The position numbers were made by a program, and so were the translations under genes. From Lucifuga dentata (taxonomy: Eukaryota; Chordata; Actinopteri; Ophidiiformes; Bythitidae), in assembly GCA_014773175.1 (NCBI GenBank), contig VXCM01001246.1, forward strand, positions 96,200-160,199: a stretch of DNA of 64,000 bases, read 5' to 3'. Shown here piece after piece: positions 22,120 through 33,099 of this stretch; position 1 is the stretch's first letter, and each line of letters opens with the position of its first letter. A model generated the notes under the pieces. That model did not search any database. It was not told the origin of the DNA and worked only from the letters and a program-made list of their open reading frames with translations.

Positions 22120-22127
22120 GCAATGGG

Positions 22128-22345
22128 CCTCCTTAATAAACTCCATAATGTCTTTATATCCTATATAACCATACTGACTTGTTCCTTGTGTATCTGCTTT
22201 CATGTTTTGTGTTTTATGTTGTATGTTGTACTGTTGAGATTAGATATACTTGATGATCTGATGTGTAATGTTTTTATGGTGAGACCAAAGACCAATTTCC
22301 AGCACACTGGACAATAAAGTATTGCATTGTATTGTATTGTACATA
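22128..22345 (+). repeat. LINE-like 3' terminus with (ATTGT)n tail
   Basis: The end reads GGACAATAAAGT followed by several ATTGT units, as in target-primed retroposon tails. The upstream body is not recognisable as coding. Confidence 0.45.
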
Positions 22346-22499
22346 TTTTATATGTATATATTTTATATATTTATAAATGTATTATTTAAACTTTTTAATT
22401 GTCCTTCTGATCTCATGTTTATTGTTGAGTTAACCCATGCCATATATGTTCTTGTTATATACATACACACTCTTATTATCCTTTACATTTATTGTGCTT

Positions 22500-22574
22500 G
22501 TCTGATTTTAGGCTCTTCGTCTTGTGAAGCACTTTGGGCTGCATTTCTGTATGAAAGGTGCTATTTAAATAAAG

Positions 22575-22616
<42 letters not shown>
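22500..22616 (+). repeat. LINE/SINE 3' terminus with (ATT)n tail
   Basis: GAAGCACTTTGGGCTGCATT and ATGAAAGGTGCTATTTAAAT, then AAAG and 13-14 ATT units. This terminal sequence is common in fish retroposons; the family is not assigned. Confidence 0.6.
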
Positions 22617-22617
<1 letters not shown>

Positions 22618-22639
22618 CAAGCACTGGTGCACAGTCTGA

Positions 22640-22985
22640 AAAAAAAAAAAAANAAACAAAACAAAAAAAAAAACCCAAAACAGTTCCTGTGCCGCTTTTT
22701 TGCTCTAAAAAACTTGTTTGTCTTTGGAACAAAGGAAGTGCGATGTCACAGTCGTGAGGCAGGAAATGCCAGTTTTGCTGTTTATCTGAACCACAATTCT
22801 TTTAACCAGCAGCAGCGATTCACAGGATTTCAGCAAACAGTTAAAGGTTCAGCATTACTGGCAATATGGTGCAGTAGAGAAATCCAGGACAAGATGGAAT
22901 CTTCCGAACAAAGCAAAGATATAAAAGCAAAAACAAAAGGAAAAATGTGCATGATGGACAAATACATATAAATAAGCTCAAGAAG
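22640..22985. other. A-rich tract and unique DNA
   Basis: A poly-A stretch with n at 22653 is followed by about 300 bp without recognised features. Confidence 0.5.
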
Positions 22986-23551
22986 TTAAAGGATCATACC
23001 ACCCATTTTGCATGTTTAAGCTTAATATATTCAATTTTCATACACGTAACATTACTGACAATCATTTCCCAAAGGATAAAACTGTATTTCAGCTTTCCTG
23101 ATATTTTGCAAAATCTCTTAATCTTTCAAAATTAAATATTCAAGCAATATAACCACCATAAACATCAATGTTTCGCCTACTAATAGTTACGCAGCCTTAT
23201 GAAGTCATGGTTGTTAAATTTTTTGATAAACTCAGGTCTTCTTTTGGGACTATATTCCCCAGTGGAGACATACATTCACTCCACACTTTTTATTGCGCTT
23301 AAACACTAAAATTACGTAACTTCTAAAAAAAAAAAACCTGAATACACGTCTTGTTGGCAATGATGGATTACCTATCCCAAGAACTTTTCAAATATCAACA
23401 AATTGATTTTAATAGCGTACCAGAATGAACTGAAACCAATGGTGGTCTGGAANAGTAGTATGCTTTGGGAAATGATTGTTAGTAACCTTATGTGTATGAA
23501 AATTGAATATATTAGGCTCAAACATGCAAAATGGATGGTATGGTCCTTTAA
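22986..23551 (+). mobile_element. Kolobok-like MITE, subfamily A1
   Basis: TTAA-bounded; TIRs TTAAAGGATCATACCACCC and GATGGTATGGTCCTTTAA. An n at 23453 sits where about 30 bp present in other copies are missing. Confidence 0.86.
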
Positions 23552-23672
23552 AGAAGCACTGCATTTGAGACCGAATTGTGACTCCTTTTGTTCATCTCCA
23601 AAACTTGTGCAAACAGGCTGAGAAGAGCCGAGCTGAGTGTTGGCCTTGACCCAGCAACGACACCATGTTGAG

Positions 23673-23703
<31 letters not shown>

Positions 23704-24183
23704 CATGTGTGTGTTTGTGTGTATGAGTGTTGGCAGTTGAAATGGTTCACGTACTGCAGGGTAATAGAGAAATAAGAGGTCAGCATGATTAGACTGTTCA
23801 GAGCTGCAGCACTCGCAGAGGTTCAGCATAATCGCAGTAAAAATGGCGACGTAAAAGGTTCCATTTGAAGCCTCTTTATACTTTTTACCTCATTTAAGAC
23901 ACAGAACGCTTTCTCTTGTCTTGTGACCAGAACACAAAATGTACAAAAGGGATGTGCACAAGTAAGGCCTCATTCAACTTTCTTTGCCTCTATCCCCGCA
24001 AAGAGGCTCTCACATTGTCACTCTCTCATTTGCGGCACATAATAGTGTCTGGAACTCTCTGTGGTCCATTGTCCAAGACGGGACTGGTTGTCCATTTGGA
24101 GCAGCTAAAATACTGGGAGGGCTTTAATCTTTTTTCATTATTTTCCAATTTTGGATAAATGTGCTCATAATACCTCCCCTCCT
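23552..24183. other. Unique DNA with a (GT)n microsatellite
   Basis: The GT array spans about 23674-23722. No gene recognised on either side. Confidence 0.6.
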
Positions 24184-24204
24184 CTTATAAATGAAACTCT
24201 TTCA

Positions 24205-24239
<35 letters not shown>

Positions 24240-24271
24240 CATCCTCATANCTTATAAATGAAACTCTTTCA

Positions 24272-24306
<35 letters not shown>

Positions 24307-24315
24307 CATCCTCAT
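24184..24315. repeat. (CT)n microsatellite inside an artificial 66-bp duplication
   Basis: Bases 24184-24249 recur after a single n at 24250. Each copy contains one CT array of about 33 bp. Confidence 0.88.
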
Positions 24316-24319
24316 ATTT

Positions 24320-25005
24320 TCCTCGCTACACTTTTCACTTTCATCTTTTATAGAGGACAAATAAGTAGTCCAAGTGTAAGGTCTAAATGTGGAGATAGAA
24401 GGATAATTGAGTTGATAAACATCAGGGTCAGGGTGAGATCTTTGTTAAGGCTTGTTTAGGAGCCACTTAGCCCAATATCATGCTGCATATTACCATATTT
24501 TTCTTATTTACCATAACAGTGAGAATTGACCCAGGAAGGGCAAAACTGCACTTGTGTGGACAGTTAACAAGACATTTGGGGTCGCAGTGTAATCACCTGC
24601 TGCTATTGCATTTTTTAAAATATAGATCTGCAGATTAAAATGCAATTTGCAATCACTGTGCAATTTTTTAAAATATGAGATGAAAATTGTAAGATGTGTG
24701 AATATTTTAATTCTGCCCGCAGACTACATTTATGATGTAAAAATTTGTATAATTTGTGACATACTCGGTGGAAATAGGTCACACGAAATATCGACGTGCC
24801 TTGATCTGACCCGGGAGAATGTTACCACCATGACAGATGCGATTTGTTACGAATATACACATGAGCTTGAATGCTAGAAGCTGTAGCTTGGATGCTAACA
24901 GCCTTCTAGAACAGTCTGGTTAAGATGCATCAATTTAACCAGGTTTCATGAATAATGATAATATAGCATGGTTATACATGACATGGTTAAACATGAAGTC
25001 TAGAG
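24320..25005. other. Unique DNA
   Basis: No gene or repeat recognised. Confidence 0.5.
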
Positions 25006-25008
25006 CCT

Positions 25009-25068
25009 CTGATGATGATGATGATGATGCTGATGATAATGATAATGATGATGATGATGAATAAATGA
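25009..25068. repeat. (GAT)n microsatellite, interrupted
   Basis: GATGAT units with GCT and AAT interruptions. Confidence 0.85.
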
Positions 25069-25069
25069 T

Positions 25070-25438
25070 GAAGTGTTATTACATCCCGAATGAAAAAATC
25101 AATTAGAAGTTAATACATTTCCACAACTGCAGTTTCTGGAAGTACAGTATGCTTTTGGAAATAGAATGTCGACTAACAAATGGCCATTTCATGGCCGCGT
25201 TAGTAATGTTGATCAAAAAAGCAATGTACTGAAATGATTGTCATGGTGATTTTTAGTACCATATCACTACTGTATGTTTTGTAAAATGACAATTTCACTC
25301 AATGTAATGAAACTTATGAATAAAATTAGAGTGGCTGCTGGGATAGGCTCCAGCCCAGTCTGTGTAGTGTTCGCTTAAATAAAGTGCTTCGGCTACACTT
25401 TATGTGAAATTCTGCCTCCTCCCTGCTCACATGCACTT
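25070..25438. other. Unique DNA with a small retroposon fragment
   Basis: GCTGGGATAGGCTCCAGCCC at 25337-25356 matches the 3' core of the retroposon-like repeat family (compare 39765-39790 on the other strand). Confidence 0.45.
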
Positions 25439-25439
25439 T

Positions 25440-25544
25440 ACTGTAATATTTACTGCTCCAGTAGTATGTTTTGGAAAATAGCTGACAGCAATGTAATGTG
25501 TATATTGGGCTCAAACATGCAAAATCATCAGTATGCTCCTTTAA
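25440..25544 (+). mobile_element. Kolobok-like MITE fragment, A2 right end
   Basis: Only the last 105 bp remain, ending GCTCAAACATGCAAAATC and TATGCTCCTTTAA. Confidence 0.8.
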
Positions 25545-25559
25545 GTCCTCTTCTGAAAA

Positions 25560-25880
25560 GTCTGCTCTATCTGCTTAGCGAGTTGTGCTGACAACATGAA
25601 CATGCTGGTCCAACACTCATTCATGAGCCTTGTACTGTGTAGGTCGGTGGGTAAACTCAAACGTGTTACCTATTGACATCATCACGTTACAAAATTAAAG
25701 GACTGAATCATGAACAAAGCATTTGGGGCAGTTATGGATTTGTCTCATTGGATGCATTTCTGAAGGCATTAACCTCCAATTTTTGCAATTTTAACATAAG
25801 ACATAGTCCTGACTATATTACACTATAAAATAGGGAAAAATAACAAAATCAGAACATGTCCTCTTTAAGACTTGAATTAC
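25560..25880. repeat. Possible decayed TTAAAGGGG-type MITE
   Basis: The right end CATGTCCTCTTTAA resembles the end of the element at 50407-50858 (ATATGCCCCTTTTAA). The rest is diverged. Confidence 0.35.
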
Positions 25881-26404
25881 TGTAAATTTTCATACAGAGA
25901 AACTTTTACCATTTACCAGGGCTCAATCTGTTTGCAGTTTGATGAGATTTACCTTCAGTGTCAGAAACGTGACACTTGTTCTTTTTTCAAAGCCTTCAGC
26001 ATTTCCACATATATCTATCTATCTCCCTCATAACTTCCAAAGAGACAAGAGCACTCTCCATCCCTGATCTCTTGAATTTCTCTATTTGCTCCAGGAATTC
26101 AGTGCTTGTTAAACCTACAGACACTCAAATGTCCTTGATAACACAATAGCCAGTTTCTGTGTCTGTGCTTTATATCATATACACAGAAACTGAGTTGATA
26201 TCTGCACGTTGACTCATTTCATTGAGTTTACGCTCTGTGTTGCTGCTGTTTGATTTTCTGCAGGTTTCGCCATGTTCTCCTCTTTAGCCTACTGATTATA
26301 ACAGACAGAAACAGTGGATTATTAAACAAATGCAATGAAGTATACACTACAGAGATGAGTAAGAGGCTGTTGAAGAGGTAATATTTCATACAATGTGCAT
26401 ATCA
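25881..26404. other. Unique DNA
   Basis: No feature recognised. Confidence 0.5.
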
Positions 26405-26880
26405 TCCATCCTCTATGCCTAGTTATCCTAGTTATCTCATGTATCCTAGTTATCCTATGTATCCTAGTTATCCTAATGTATCCTAGTTATCCTATGTATC
26501 CTAGTTATCCTAATATGTATGTTATCAGTTATCTTATGTATCCAGTTATCTTATGTATCCTAGTTATCCTATGTATCCTAGTTATCCTAATGTATGCTAA
26601 TTATCCTAATGTATCCTAGTTATCCTATGTATCCCAGTTATCCTATGTATTCTAGTTATCCTATCCTAGTTATCCTAGTTATCCTAATGTATCCTAGCTA
26701 TCCTATCCTACTGTATCCTAGTTATCCTATGTATTCCTATAGTTATCCTAATGTATCCTAGCTATCCTAGTTATCCTATGTATTCCTAGTTATCCTAATG
26801 TATCCTAGCTATCCTAGTTATCCTATGTATTCCTAGTTATCCTAATGTATCCTAGCTATCCTAGTTATCCTATGTATCCC
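26405..26880. repeat. Minisatellite built of TATCCTA units
   Basis: About 475 bp made of TATCCTAGT and TATCCTAATG/TATCCTATG variants, with locally higher-order order (a unit of about 40 bp recurs at 26750-26875). Confidence 0.92.
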
Positions 26881-26945
26881 AGCATTCATTGTGTGAGAGG
26901 AACACTACATCCTGGGCAGGTCATCAGACTATCACAGCGCAAACA
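26877..26945 (-). repeat. Retroposon-like repeat fragment beside the minisatellite
   Basis: CCCAGCATTCATTGTGTGAG and GGGCAGGTCATCAGACTATC match the fish repeat core seen at 39785-39810. The minisatellite unit resembles the CCTATCCCAG stretch of that core. Confidence 0.6.
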
Positions 26946-26964
26946 CAAATGTTATATTTACACT

Positions 26965-27660
26965 TCAGGTATTGATGCCAATTCTGATTTTTTTGTTTTG
27001 CCTATTTCCAATTTTTTTGGAAGGTGCATTTACATTACTTCTTTAACTGGCCCATGTCTGATGCCAGCGTTTACATGGTTTTGACCTGAAATGCCTGGTT
27101 GCAGAAACGCAGATGGATGTAAACAAAAATGGGTGAAAATGAGATGGAAATATTTATATATAAGCCATAATTTTCCAAGGAATCTTTAAGATTCACAAAG
27201 ATTTAATCACAATTTAAGATGGAGAGGAAGGGTTAGATCAGCTTGTGAGCGTGCAGCAACGATGGCTGCTACCTCAGTTCACAGAGAAGACTCAAGATCG
27301 GTGGGATTGCATGGGATCATCTGTGTGGAAGCGGGTGGGAGTTGGACTGGTTGCTGCAACGGGAGCCGGCTATTGTACACTAGCAAATCTGGAGAATGGT
27401 CATTGCATTGATTTCTTACTTTATTCATATATGGAGAGAGTAGAAGAATGTTGTATATTGCCACTTATGAGTCAGAATGGCAAGGAAATTCCGACCTGTG
27501 TATTTCGATCTCAGTTGCATTGGCAGATATCCCATATGCATCTCATTTATTTCCACATGTCTGAGAATTTTCCATATGCTTTTTTTTTTCTTTACATCTT
27601 CACAACATCCGAGCCACATGCGAGCGAAAGATCCCAATCAGGTCGCTTGTGTAAATGTAG
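26965..27660 (+). mobile_element. Non-autonomous hAT-like element, copy 1
   Basis: It is homologous along its length to 43806-44560 read in reverse. Shared blocks include the GGCCCATGTCTGATGCC-like segment, GAGTCAGAATGG(C/G)AAGGAAA and GATC(C/A)(C/G)AATCAGGTC. Open frames in the two copies share MSQNGKEIP, which reflects repeat homology rather than a gene. The hAT label is inferred from resemblance to fish elements with GTTCACATTA ends. Confidence 0.6.
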
Positions 27661-27825
27661 CCATGGAGACAAACTTATTCATGCCTACGGGCAATTTAGT
27701 GTCTCAAATTCACCAAACCTGCATGTCTTTTGAGTGTGAAAGGAAACCAGAATACCTGGAGGAAACCCACAGAAAGGCCCCAGCTGGATTCAAACCCAGG
27801 ACCTTCTTACTGTGAGGTGTTGGGC
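27655..27825 (-). repeat. Retroposon-like fish repeat (tRNA-like head)
   Basis: Contains CCTACGGGCAATTTAGTGTC, CACCAAACCTGCATGTCTTT, CACAGAAAGGCCCCAGCTGG and CAAACCCAGGACCTTCTTAC. Read in reverse, the last part resembles a B-box-like GGTTTGAATCC, suggesting a tRNA-derived SINE head; this is tentative. Confidence 0.65.
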
Positions 27826-28007
27826 ATATTTATAAGATGTTTTTTTTTTGTCTTAAATATGAGAAAGCACTCAGCCTCCATCATCGAGCATTTAAAAATG
27901 AATGGCCAGTACACTGATCGAGAGGTCCTTTTTTAATTTCCCGCATAGATTTTGTTTGAAAACGGAGTGCAGTCTGGAAAGTGAATTTTTATAACCACAA
28001 ACCATCA

Positions 28008-28011
<4 letters not shown>

Positions 28012-28055
<44 letters not shown>

Positions 28056-28085
28056 TGTCTTTTTTTTTTTTTTTTTTTTTTTTTT
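28012..28085. repeat. (CT)n microsatellite and poly-T
   Basis: A CT array interrupted by GT, followed directly by about 26 T residues. Confidence 0.92.
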
Positions 28086-28437
28086 ACAACCCTATCATTC
28101 AGTCATTGGTATTGATCAATAATCCTTCTAATCCATCACAGACATATTTAAGCTCTGGGGAAGAAAAATCAGATTTGCTGCCCTTGAAAGCCACACAAAG
28201 GAGTACTGGTTGACAAATAAATGATTAATGTTAATAATTTCTTCATGATACTGGAAAAATATCGTAATGTATAATATCATGATTAATGGCATTATAGCAC
28301 TTCATTTAAAAAAACGACTGTCTAATGGTATAAAAACCATAGTACAAATAATATGTCTATGTATTTCCAATCTTTGCTATAATCTTTGCAATCATTCCTG
28401 GGATTTGTGCAGCAAGCATTGCACCCCAAAATATGAA
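28086..28437. other. Unique DNA
   Basis: No feature recognised. Confidence 0.5.
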
Positions 28438-28477
28438 CTTTCATTCATTCATTCATTCATTCAATCATTCATTCATT
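28438..28477. repeat. (CATT)n microsatellite
   Basis: About nine CATT units with one interruption. Confidence 0.9.
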
Positions 28478-28842
28478 GGCTCTGTGGTGATGTACTACTA
28501 AAATATTTCAGATTACCTCACAGAAAGCATTAATACACTTCTTCACATCTGTATTCATTAAAAATATCATCAGCTCTATATTTACAGGATAAAGGGAACG
28601 CGAGCTTGTGTGTCTCACTGGTGTCTGTCAGGAGGAAGTACAAGTCAGGGAACATTTATTCCTAAAAATGTCTGCATGACAAAGAAGCGTAAAGCCAACG
28701 CATGAGACATTTGAGACAAGGAAGAAAAGATCAAAATAATATGAAGGTAAAGATGAATAAAATAGAAACAGAATAAAAGCTGATGTAAGGAAAGCAAGAG
28801 GGGTTTAAATTAAAAAAAAAAAACAGTTTGAATTAAGCTTTC

Positions 28843-28881
28843 ATTTAAAAAAAAAAAAAAAAANAAAAAAAAAAAAAAAAA
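28843..28881. repeat. Poly-A tract with an ambiguous base
   Basis: A run of A residues with n at 28864; the length is unresolved. Confidence 0.85.
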
Positions 28882-28884
28882 GAA

Positions 28885-30827
28885 TCTGGATTCCTGGGTC
28901 CTAATCTTTTGCTCCAAGCGCTGCTCTGCTAAGCTCTGGTTTGGGATGACAGGTCCCCCACCTGGACAAGCTTGGACAATGTCTCTGCTGTGTCTCATTT
29001 CTGTGTGAACAGAGCCGCACAGACGGCTAATCACGTCCGGAACCAAAGGCACCTGCCCTATCTGCCTCTACATTTGGTTGGGAAATCTTTAAAGAGGCTA
29101 AACCTCACTTTCATGCTTGTCTTTTATTCACGGTAAGTGCTTATCGAGAGCAAGCTGTTGCCACTGCCCCATCTTCCCTCCCACCAGCTCAGAGAATGCT
29201 TGACGTAAGTACAGCCAATCTGGGTAAATACGAATCTCTCCTTACTGTCACTGCTGGCATATTATGCCCCTGAGGGAACATTCTTTTCATAATATCATAA
29301 GCTGCTTAGCGGTGTGCTTCTATTTAAGGCATACATATTAATAGCTATAAGGAAATCATATTTGAACTGTTCCCTGCAATCAATGTCTTTGGGTTTGCTG
29401 TTATACTTTGTATAAGAAGGTGCTAATAACTTGAAGGCACTTACACTGGGGCGATCTAATCCCTTTGTATGATAAAGACTCATCTTTGGCAGGAGAGCGT
29501 GGCAGATCATAGGACAAGGTGCTGCAGAGGTTTTAGTCCCTCAAATCACAGCCCCAGCTGCTCTTCCTTCCCGCCTTCTTTTCACAGGAAGAAGGAGGAA
29601 GATGAGAACCGGCAGCGAAAGTTGTTACACGAATCAAAAAAAAGTTGGGTGACACACAAGACAACAGTTGGTTTAACACTTTGCTGTTGTGTGTCAAATG
29701 TATTTTTTGCAGTGTGTAGCGAGGTGTTGCTGGAGATTTCTGGTGAACAACAAGGTCAGCTTGCTGTGTTGGAAATATGTCAAGTGTACACTAAAAAACA
29801 TCATTTGAGTCAAGAAAACAAATTACAACCAACTTTATACAGTGTATATACATGTACAAGAGGCTAAAGTTTTCTCAGGGCCGCCTGAGGGAACGTCACA
29901 CTCATGACACACATAAGTCAAGGTTAAAGTGAAACACACCTTGATTTAAAGTCTTATTTTTACTTTGCACTTATAGTAACTTAATATTATTATATCATAT
30001 TAGGTTCGGTCAAGGAGACTGAAAGAGGTCAAACCAGCAACCCTGAATACATTTTAGCTGAATGACAGGGGAAATCATACTTTTTTCAGTGCAACATTGG
30101 AAATTAAGCCAAAAATATTCAAAAATCATATTCAAATCAGTGTCCATTAGCTTCCATTTCGGATTTGAGATTTAGTTCTATTATTTCCTCACGCTGTAAA
30201 TGAATTTTTAAAATTGAGTAGGTTCCATTGTATATTGAACGATTTATTGTACTTTACAGAAAGGAAAACCAGATGAAATACATTTTGTTTTGTTACACTC
30301 GCATTATCCTCTCATATCTGAGCTAATTAAATAATGAATAAAGTGCTTTACATAAAATACTGCATGCACCAAATAATATAGTTTTTGTACTGAGTTTTGC
30401 TTCTTTCTTGTGAAAAAAATAGACTCCTATGGTTTTACTTAATCGAGAATGAAAGCTGACTTATTAGCGATTAAGTTCTCACAGTGACTGAAGTTAGTGA
30501 ATTGGAACACTTTCTTTCAATATTTAAACGTTTCCTTTTCTAGTTTTGCATGTCAGCAGAATAAATGCGATATCCTGACAGTCAATCTCAACTTTAAGCT
30601 GCAGGAATTAGAAGATGGAACCTGAATAGTTCCAGAGTTCTTAAATTGCATCCAAAATATCTCTGCTGCTTTTCTACATGAAGAATACAGGCGAGACTTT
30701 CTCTGAATTTCCATGAGCATTCACAAAAGCCACAAGATGGTGACATATTATTTATTTTCCACTTTCAGCTCAAATGTTGTGATTTGACCCTTGATATCGT
30801 CTTAGAAAAACTGGTTCTTAAATATTA
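28885..30827. other. Unique, MITE-free block (possible conserved non-coding DNA)
   Basis: The first about 450 bp are of higher complexity and lower AT content than the surroundings. Both ends of the block lack TTAA elements. The longest open frame (29469-29867, +, 132 codons) has no recognisable domain, so I do not call it a gene. Confidence 0.35.
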
Positions 30828-30917
30828 TAACCATCTGGGGTCAAGGTGGCTTTTATTTACCTTCTATAACCTTTTGCTGTGAAAAATCAAGTTTTGGCTT
30901 GTGGAAATTATGTCTGA

Positions 30918-30967
<50 letters not shown>

Positions 30968-31303
30968 NAATTTTTTTTTTTTTTTGTTGAGATTTTCTTC
31001 TTTCCAGCAATTACCTACAATCAAGTCCAAATCAAGAACTTTCTAGAATCATTATGTTTGTCTTGAATATTTAAAAGATTTATTTACACAATTTCATCCA
31101 TCACAGATTTGTTCAGCTTTTTCTTTTTTTCTTAGAATCAAGAATTTTCTATAAACAAGCACAAAATTGACCTTTGACAGAGATATCAGTCAGAATTTGT
31201 CATCCTGTCTAGCATTTAATTTTTTATTTTTTTTTGGCAAATGAAAGACAAAATCAATAAAAAATAAAATTGCAAAAATGAGTTTACACTCCAGAGGGTA
31301 ATA
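30828..31303. mobile_element. PiggyBac-like TTAACCC MITE, decayed
   Basis: The left end AACCATCTGGGGTCAAGGTG and right end CACTCCAGAGGGTAA are imperfect inverted repeats of the type TTAACCCTCTGGAGTC. A long A/T homopolymer junction with n (30919-30982) lies inside. CCCT-type ends next to TTAA recall piggyBac-related MITEs. Confidence 0.5.
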
Positions 31304-33070
31304 ATGCAAAACCAGTATGACCATAAACAATACAGACATTGTATAACTCAATGGTGGTGGAAGAAATGAGGATCCTGGATGTTTACTGAGACGGAAAGAC
31401 GCTGGAGGCGGAGAAGGAGTTTATCCTGATATGACAGGAGCAGGTAGAGGATTGTTCCTATGACAGAGAAATGTTCCAGCAAAGGCAAACAAAGAGATGC
31501 GCGCTCTACTCCAAAATCTAAAGAACTCAAATACACTCGGCAACAAGAAAAAAAAACACATATGGAAGTGGAGATTTTGTGCCAGAAGCGATGGCGATGA
31601 TGCTGTTTTCACATTATGAAGTTGGAAATGAAAGTCATTAATGAGTTTTTAAAAAAAGTATTCCATGCAGATGAAGAGGATGGGGGACTATAGTTCCACT
31701 GTTGGGTGGGATACATGCAGGACTCCCCTCCTCCAGCAGGGGGTGCTGGCTCACAGGGCTGAGAGTCGGTGAGTGAGGAAGTCTCTGGCAGGGCTGCTGG
31801 GGCGCAGCTCTCTGAGCCCAGATGAGTGCTTCAATTGTGGGGATATTTTCCTCTAAGCCTGTGGCTGACAGCAACACAGTGCACTTATTTAAAGCAATTT
31901 CAAACATGTCGTGTCTGACAAGTTTTAAATCCTACTTAACACCCCGTAACAGCCGAGAGTTTACTGTCAGAATTAAAGAAGAGAATTCTCAAAGGGAGAG
32001 AAATTATCACTTTCATTTTGTTCAGCACTGTTGTTTATGGAGGACATGGTGGGGATGTTTACCCAGGGATGAATATATTATTACCTCTTTGCTACACACT
32101 GTTTTTCATCCTAGAAAAAAGGCTTTTCTTTAAAGTTTACCTTATATATTTTTTTAATTGCTGCCATTACAGCTGAAGGAATAAAAAAGAGTCGAGCCTC
32201 AGTGGATGATGCACATTTTTATGGAAATAAAAATCCTTTAATACATTATATTAAACACCTCGTGTAATGCTAGACCCATATAATACACTCTGTATTTTAC
32301 TCTTTTTTTATTCCCCTTGACCATGAGTCTTTTCTGTCTCTAAAACAAACACAAAAACACTATTTAAATCATTTCTATTTTTTAAAGCAAAAAAAGCCCC
32401 CCCAATATTCTTTTGTTATATCTGCCATGATTGCACCTTTGCGTTTATTTTTGCAACCGCGCCACAAAGCATTTTATTTGCATTAAGACATAGGATAACA
32501 GATCTGGGCCTGCCTCGTGTCGTGCCTGCAGAGATGGCTTTTCCTGCTCAGATTCCACATTCTTTATCAGACCCCAAAAGCAAAAACAAATCACCAAATG
32601 TAACAATCTTCCTCCTGTCCTCCTTGTGATTGCATGTTAGGCACAGAGGCGATAAGCACACCGGTACGTGTTGTTGCTGTGTGAAAGACACCCTTTATCG
32701 GCTCATACCTCTGACTCGTGCTTAGTCTAGTCAGCCAGAGAAATATGACGGAAATCTGATAGGGGAATGGTCCCATCTCGACATCAGTGCAAGTGCACGC
32801 TTAGCAAGCCAATGTTTATGCTTCCCGGCCTTGTGTTCTCCAGGGAAAAAATGTCAATAGAGTGTTAGAGAGAAGGGCTTGCCAATGAGAGGGTGTCCTG
32901 CCAGCCAAACAGCAAACACACCAAAAAATCCTTCTTGTTTTGGAGATTAAAAGTTAAAACAGGGAAATAGAAGAATCCTAGTAGCATTTTTACATTCATG
33001 TCTACATACATGAATTTGTGTGCGTGTTGTTTATTCCATACATTTACAGAGCAGGATTGGTTTTTGTTTC
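31304..33070. other. Unique DNA
   Basis: No gene recognised. Islands of higher complexity at about 32430-32640 and 33110-33270 lack repeats and could be conserved non-coding DNA. A poly-T run with n at 33093 ends the stretch. Confidence 0.4.
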
Positions 33071-33099
33071 TTTTTGTTTTTTTTTTTTTTTTNTTTTTT

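Noticed and set aside
26405..26880. CRISPR array
   Set aside because: Units are contiguous with no unique spacers, in a vertebrate genome; this is a minisatellite.
27245..27733. 162-codon frame with MSQNGKEIP, possible small gene
   Set aside because: The same residues occur in the inverted repeat copy near 44000, so this is a transposon-derived frame; the C-terminal part runs into a retroposon-like repeat.
29469..29867. 132-codon + strand frame as a gene
   Set aside because: No recognisable domain, low-complexity lysine/serine stretches, no promoter or splice support.
31638..32133. Overlapping frames on both strands near 31.6-32.1 kb
   Set aside because: Lengths are within chance for this base composition and no family is recognised.
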